DNA from: Acidobacteriota bacterium | GTDB taxonomy: Bacteria > Acidobacteriota > UBA4820 > DSQY01 | DNA: 9,375 nt | Reading direction: 5' to 3' | Assembly: GCA_021814085.1 (NCBI GenBank) | Contig: JAKAJA010000050.1 | Location: 1 to 9,375 of the forward strand | Shown here: in pieces, positions 6,577-9,375 of the stretch | Numbering within the stretch: the first letter of the stretch is position 1 | How the letters are laid out: each line of letters opens with the position of its first letter | Notes under the pieces: model-generated | What the model saw: the letters and a program-made list of their open reading frames with translations, nothing else | What the model was told of the DNA's origin: nothing | Databases searched by the model: none | Position numbers and translations under genes: made by a program

Positions 6577-7922
6577 CGCGAGAAGACCAACGAGGAGGGA
6601 TCGGTTTCGCGTGAAACCGCGTCGGGAGCACCGCAGGCCAGGAGAACGGGACAAGCCATGGCGATCATGTCCAAAGGAGGCCCATAGGCACCGATGAGCT
6701 GATCCGGTGTCAGCCTTTCGATTGCTTCGCGCCTTGCCGCGCGGGCGGCGAAATTGCGTCCGGGATATGGTTCCTCGATGGGGAAGTCGCTTCCCACCAG
6801 CAGGGGTACACCCGCACGCAGGAGGGAGCCCCAGCGGTAGGCGCTCCCCATGCGGGGCCCGAGACGCTCGCCGGCCCAATCCCGGTCGGACAGGTAATGG
6901 CAGGGCTGTATCCCCGCCCGCACGTGGAGGGCCGCCATGCGGGCCACGTCACCGTCGGTGACGACCTGGGCGTGTTCGATCCTCCCTCCGCACGGAGCGC
7001 CGCGTTCCACCGCGTCCAGGACCTGGGAGACGGCCCGGTCACCGATGGCGTGGACAGCGGATTCGAGCCCCGCCGAGGCAGCGGCCGCGAGCGCCCTCGC
7101 CATGTCATCCGTATCCCAGAGGAGGAAGCCCTTCTCCCCGGGCCGGTCAGTATAGGGTTCCCAGAGAGCTCCCCCGCGGCTCCCGAGGGCGCCGTCGGCG
7201 AAAAGCTTTACGCCCCTCAGGACGAAACGTCCACCCCGCATGGGTTTTGGCAGTGCCGTCCACGCCGGGCGCAGCCAGGCAAACCCTTCAACCGGGATGG
7301 GGAGGGCCCCGTCGCGGTCGAGGTCCGCCAGGACGGCAATGTGTTCCGGGTCAAGGCCCATGTCCGTGGCCCCCGAGAGCCCGACTCCCTGCAGATACGT
7401 CAACGCCGCCAGGAGCCTTCGGCGGAGGTCGGCGGAGGCGGGTGCGGGAACGACCGCCGCCAGCGCCTCCATGGCCGTATCCAGGAGGATGCCCGTGGGG
7501 CGGCCCTTCTCCCTGATCATGGCGCCACCTGGCGGGTCTGGAGTTCTTTCGTCCATCCCCGCCATGGCGAGGGCGCTGGAGTTCACCCAGGCGGCGTGCC
7601 CGTCCACGCGCCGCAGGAAAACGGGGCGGTCGGGGAAGAGGGCGTCGAGGTGTTTCCGGTCGGGATAGCGCCCGCCCCACCTGTTCTGGTCCCACCCGAA
7701 GCCCTCCAGCCAGGCGCCCCGGGGAAGCTCCCGTCCCGCCATCCTCAGGCGCTCTATTGCCTCATCGAGGTCCCGGCAGCCGCGGAGGTCGGCCTGCTCC
7801 AGCATCGCCCCGAGCCACGCCAGGTGGCCGTGGTGATCCCATAGGGGTGGCAGTTGAATCAGGCATGGGGCGGTCCGCAGGCGCTTATCCCGCTCCAGGG
7901 CTCCGGCCACGGCCGGGCTCAT
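6549..7922 (-). CDS. YtcJ-type amidohydrolase (amidohydrolase family 3), reduced form
   Basis: This is a metal-dependent hydrolase of the YtcJ/N-substituted formamide deformylase type; the substrate is unknown. Visible active-site elements of the barrel are DHHGH (H31, H33), GVKLFADGALGSR (K239), AVHAIGDRAV (H291), RIEHAQVV (H317) and VGSDFPIEE (D379). Family members usually exceed 500 residues, with a small beta-domain made from both chain ends. Here the HxH motif comes only about 30 residues from the start, and the usual C-terminal G-x-AD-x-V-x-LD stretch is missing: the last roughly 45 residues (AYGPPLDMIA onward) look unrelated. The chosen ATG lacks a Shine-Dalgarno. The frame is open to 7997, and GGGAGG precedes an in-frame CTG at 7970 (473 aa). 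The 3' end overlaps cheR by 28 nt. Confidence 0.82.
   Translation of the reverse strand: MSPAVAGALERDKRLRTAPCLIQLPPLWDHHGHLAWLGAMLEQADLRGCRDLDEAIERLRMAGRELPRGAWLEGFGWDQNRWGGRYPDRKHLDALFPDRPVFLRRVDGHAAWVNSSALAMAGMDERTPDPPGGAMIREKGRPTGILLDTAMEALAAVVPAPASADLRRRLLAALTYLQGVGLSGATDMGLDPEHIAVLADLDRDGALPIPVEGFAWLRPAWTALPKPMRGGRFVLRGVKLFADGALGSRGGALWEPYTDRPGEKGFLLWDTDDMARALAAAASAGLESAVHAIGDRAVSQVLDAVERGAPCGGRIEHAQVVTDGDVARMAALHVRAGIQPCHYLSDRDWAGERLGPRMGSAYRWGSLLRAGVPLLVGSDFPIEEPYPGRNFAARAARREAIERLTPDQLIGAYGPPLDMIAMACPVLLACGAPDAVSRETDPSSLVFSRCAGLSSPC
6604..6617. promoter_or_regulatory. parS-like ParB-binding motif (one mismatch)
   Basis: GTTTCGCGTGAAAC differs from the widely conserved chromosomal parS core GTTTCACGTGAAAC at one position (A to G in the centre). 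The inverted arms extend to 7 bp (CGGTTTC 6602-6608, GAAACCG 6613-6619). The site lies in the non-conserved 3' tail of the amidohydrolase gene, where the minus-strand codons read V-S-R-E-T, just upstream of cheR. Chromosomal parS sites do occur inside genes. A match by chance is possible, and no other near-match was found in the window. Confidence 0.35.
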
Positions 7923-7976
7923 GGGCGCAGGGACGGGGTCGCTGCCTGGGACCCAGCGGAGGACGTCCAGCGTGGG

Positions 7977-7982
7977 CCTCCC
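7977..7982 (-). promoter_or_regulatory. Shine-Dalgarno-like GGGAGG upstream of the amidohydrolase
   Basis: GGGAGG on the minus strand lies 6 nt before an in-frame CTG (7970-7968), 16 codons upstream of the first ATG. The intervening codons keep the high GC third-position bias of the gene. It may mark a rare CTG start. Another possibility is that one base differs at 7995-7998, where ATG overlaps a TGA stop: losing one A would put that ATG in frame. Confidence 0.35.
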
Positions 7983-8009
7983 TTCACGGTCGAATCATGG
8001 GGCTTTCCA

Positions 8010-8037
8010 GGACCGCGGGGATATCCCCGGATGGTCC
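8010..8037. other. Interrupted palindrome, candidate operator or weak terminator
   Basis: A perfect 14-bp palindrome, CGGGGATATCCCCG (8016-8029), is flanked by outer arms GGACC (8010-8014) and GGTCC (8033-8037), giving a hairpin of 5 plus 5 bp with an AUAU loop and a small internal asymmetry. It lies about 24 nt downstream of the trans-sulfuration gene stop and upstream of the amidohydrolase. No T-run follows in either direction, so it is not a standard intrinsic terminator. It could be a protein-binding site or a transcript-stabilising hairpin. I saw no convincing -35/-10 boxes in the 138-bp gap. Confidence 0.5.
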
Positions 8038-8060
8038 ACTCACTACACGGGTTAAGCGAG

Positions 8061-9365
8061 CTACAGTGTCGCCAACGCGTCCGCGAGATCGCCCTGGATG
8101 TCTTCGGCCCGCTCCAGCCCCACGCTGATGCGGATCCCCCCGGGCTCGATACCCGCGGCGAGCTGGGCTTCCACGGGCAGGGGGGCGTGGGTCATGGAGG
8201 CGGGGTGCTCGATGAGGGTCCGGATCTGCCCGAGGGACACGGCGAGGGTCACGCTGAGGGCATTGTCCGCCAGGTGGTTCATCACTTTGCGCCCGGCCTC
8301 ACGAGCCTGCTCGGGCGAGCCCTTGAGGACGAAGTAGATGAGCGTCCCCGGAGCGAAATTGCCATCCACGTCCACCATCTGTTTCCTGGCCAAGGCGTGC
8401 TGCGGATGGCTCGGGAGACCGGGGTACACCACACGGTCCACCCCCGCGTGCCCTTCGAGAAACCGGGCCACGGCCATGGCCGTTTCCAGCTGCCGCTGGG
8501 ACCTCAGCCCCAGGGTGGGGAGACCATAGACGAGGGGGGGCCAGGCCGCCTTGGGCGCGAGGGGCGCTCCGAAGTCCTTTCGGAACAGGAGGACGTCGGG
8601 CTCCAGGAGCTGTGGCCCGACCCATAGCCCGCCCATGTCCGTGCCAAACCCGCCCACGTTTTTGGTGATGGACTCCACCACAACGTCCGAGCCCAGGGTG
8701 ATGGGCCGCTGGCAGTAGGGCGTCGCGAAGGTGTTGTCCACGACGATGAAGATGCGCCGTTTCTTGGGGTTCCGTGCGGCGTTGACGCGGTCCACGGCCG
8801 CCCGTATCGCGGCGATATCCACGATCTCCAGGATGGGGTTGCTGGGGGTCTCGAAGTAGACGGCCACCACGTCCTCGCTCATGGCCGCCTCCAGGGCCTT
8901 CACGTCCCCGAAATCCATCATCTTGACGGTGACCCCAAACCTCGGGAGCCAGTTCGTCAGGAGGGAGTAGGTGCACCCGTAGAGGGTGTGGTGCGCCAGG
9001 ACCGTGTCCCCCGACTTGGCGAGGACCCCCAGGCTGGCCGCGATGGCCGCCATGCCCGTGGAGAATGCCACGCCGCACTCGCCCTCCTCCGCCGCCGCCA
9101 TGTTGTCCTCGAGCATGGAGCGGGAGGGCTCGTCCAGACGGTCGTATATGTAAATGGGGGGATGGGTGTGCCTGTTGAATTCGGGGTTGGCGAACTCCTG
9201 GAACCCCTCGGCACCGCGCTCCGCGCTGCGCAGCCGGTAGGCGGCCGATGCCGAGATGGGAGGGACGATATGGTCGCTGTAGTCCCAGTGGGGCGAATGG
9301 AAATCCCCGTGGATGAGTCGTGTCTCCTTGTGGTAGGCCTTGTCTCGCTGGCGTATGCGGCTCAT
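8061..9365 (-). CDS. PLP-dependent trans-sulfuration enzyme (Cys/Met metabolism family)
   Basis: This is a 434-residue fold-type I PLP enzyme of the cystathionine gamma-synthase / methionine gamma-lyase / O-acetylhomoserine sulfhydrylase group. The PLP lysine is K235 in ESITKNVGG. D210 in VVDNTFATPY should contact the pyridine nitrogen. Tyr-Gly of TLYGCTYSLL (Y129) and YDR (Y74, R76) are the other cofactor contacts. SLGQIRTLIEHPASMTHA (377-394) and the carboxylate-binding Arg in GIRISVGLE (R412) close the site. It differs from the textbook enzymes in having about ten extra residues before YIYDR, LDEPS instead of the xNPT motif, and FG instead of GH after the lysine region. It looks like a distinct subfamily, so the reaction (synthase, lyase or sulfhydrylase) is unresolved. 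The ATG is preceded by a G-run at the window edge. It is separated from the next gene by 138 bp. Confidence 0.9.
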   Translation of the reverse strand: MSRIRQRDKAYHKETRLIHGDFHSPHWDYSDHIVPPISASAAYRLRSAERGAEGFQEFANPEFNRHTHPPIYIYDRLDEPSRSMLEDNMAAAEEGECGVAFSTGMAAIAASLGVLAKSGDTVLAHHTLYGCTYSLLTNWLPRFGVTVKMMDFGDVKALEAAMSEDVVAVYFETPSNPILEIVDIAAIRAAVDRVNAARNPKKRRIFIVVDNTFATPYCQRPITLGSDVVVESITKNVGGFGTDMGGLWVGPQLLEPDVLLFRKDFGAPLAPKAAWPPLVYGLPTLGLRSQRQLETAMAVARFLEGHAGVDRVVYPGLPSHPQHALARKQMVDVDGNFAPGTLIYFVLKGSPEQAREAGRKVMNHLADNALSVTLAVSLGQIRTLIEHPASMTHAPLPVEAQLAAGIEPGGIRISVGLERAEDIQGDLADALATL

Positions 9366-9375
9366 GGTGCCCCCC

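Noticed and set aside
6577..6879. 101-residue N-terminal extension of the cheR frame
   Set aside because: It is Arg/Gly-rich without CheR similarity, overlaps the amidohydrolase coding region, and CheR is already full length from 6576.
1..9375. CRISPR array, tRNA, rRNA or insertion sequence
   Set aside because: No regularly spaced repeats, no cloverleaf-like or rRNA sequence and no transposase were seen; nearly all of the window is accounted for by the listed genes.

Overview
The window is bacterial, GC-rich, and tightly packed. Most codons end in G or C, and long open frames lie antisense to the real genes. The content points to a Gram-negative-like lineage that regulates CheY with a CheC phosphatase rather than CheZ. 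The CheY resembles the Thermotoga/Bacillus type, so an acidobacterial, deltaproteobacterial or similar phylum is plausible. I cannot name the taxon from the sequence.

Almost everything is on the minus strand. Reading in the direction of transcription (high to low coordinates) the genes are: a PLP-dependent trans-sulfuration enzyme (9365-8061); a 138-bp gap holding a strong palindrome; a YtcJ-type amidohydrolase that seems to lack the usual small beta-domain (7922-6549); then a compact chemosensory cluster. That cluster is cheR (6576-5755), an MCP with almost no extracellular region (5758-4520), cheW with a GTG start (4495-4040), cheY (4050-3682), cheA (3648-1738) and cheC (1733-1116). Two small membrane proteins follow, DUF2752 (1101-667) and DUF4190 (575-243), and a clear intrinsic terminator (212-181) closes the unit. 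The che genes overlap or are separated by at most 33 bp, so they are probably co-transcribed and translationally coupled. The first 51 bases hold the probable 3' end of a plus-strand gene that converges on this operon.

The che genes form a nearly complete signalling pathway. The MCP, CheW and CheA make the receptor-kinase array, CheY carries the phosphoryl signal, CheC (both catalytic motifs intact) removes it, and CheR methylates the receptor. No cheB methylesterase, cheD deamidase or flagellar/pilus output gene is present here, so the output and the demethylation partner must be elsewhere or absent.

The most unusual non-coding structures are two adjacent 22-nt hairpins (80-125). They are inverted copies of one another with compensating stem changes and complementary loops. 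There is also a one-mismatch match to the chromosomal parS motif (6604-6617) in the poorly conserved tail of the amidohydrolase gene, next to the cheR start.
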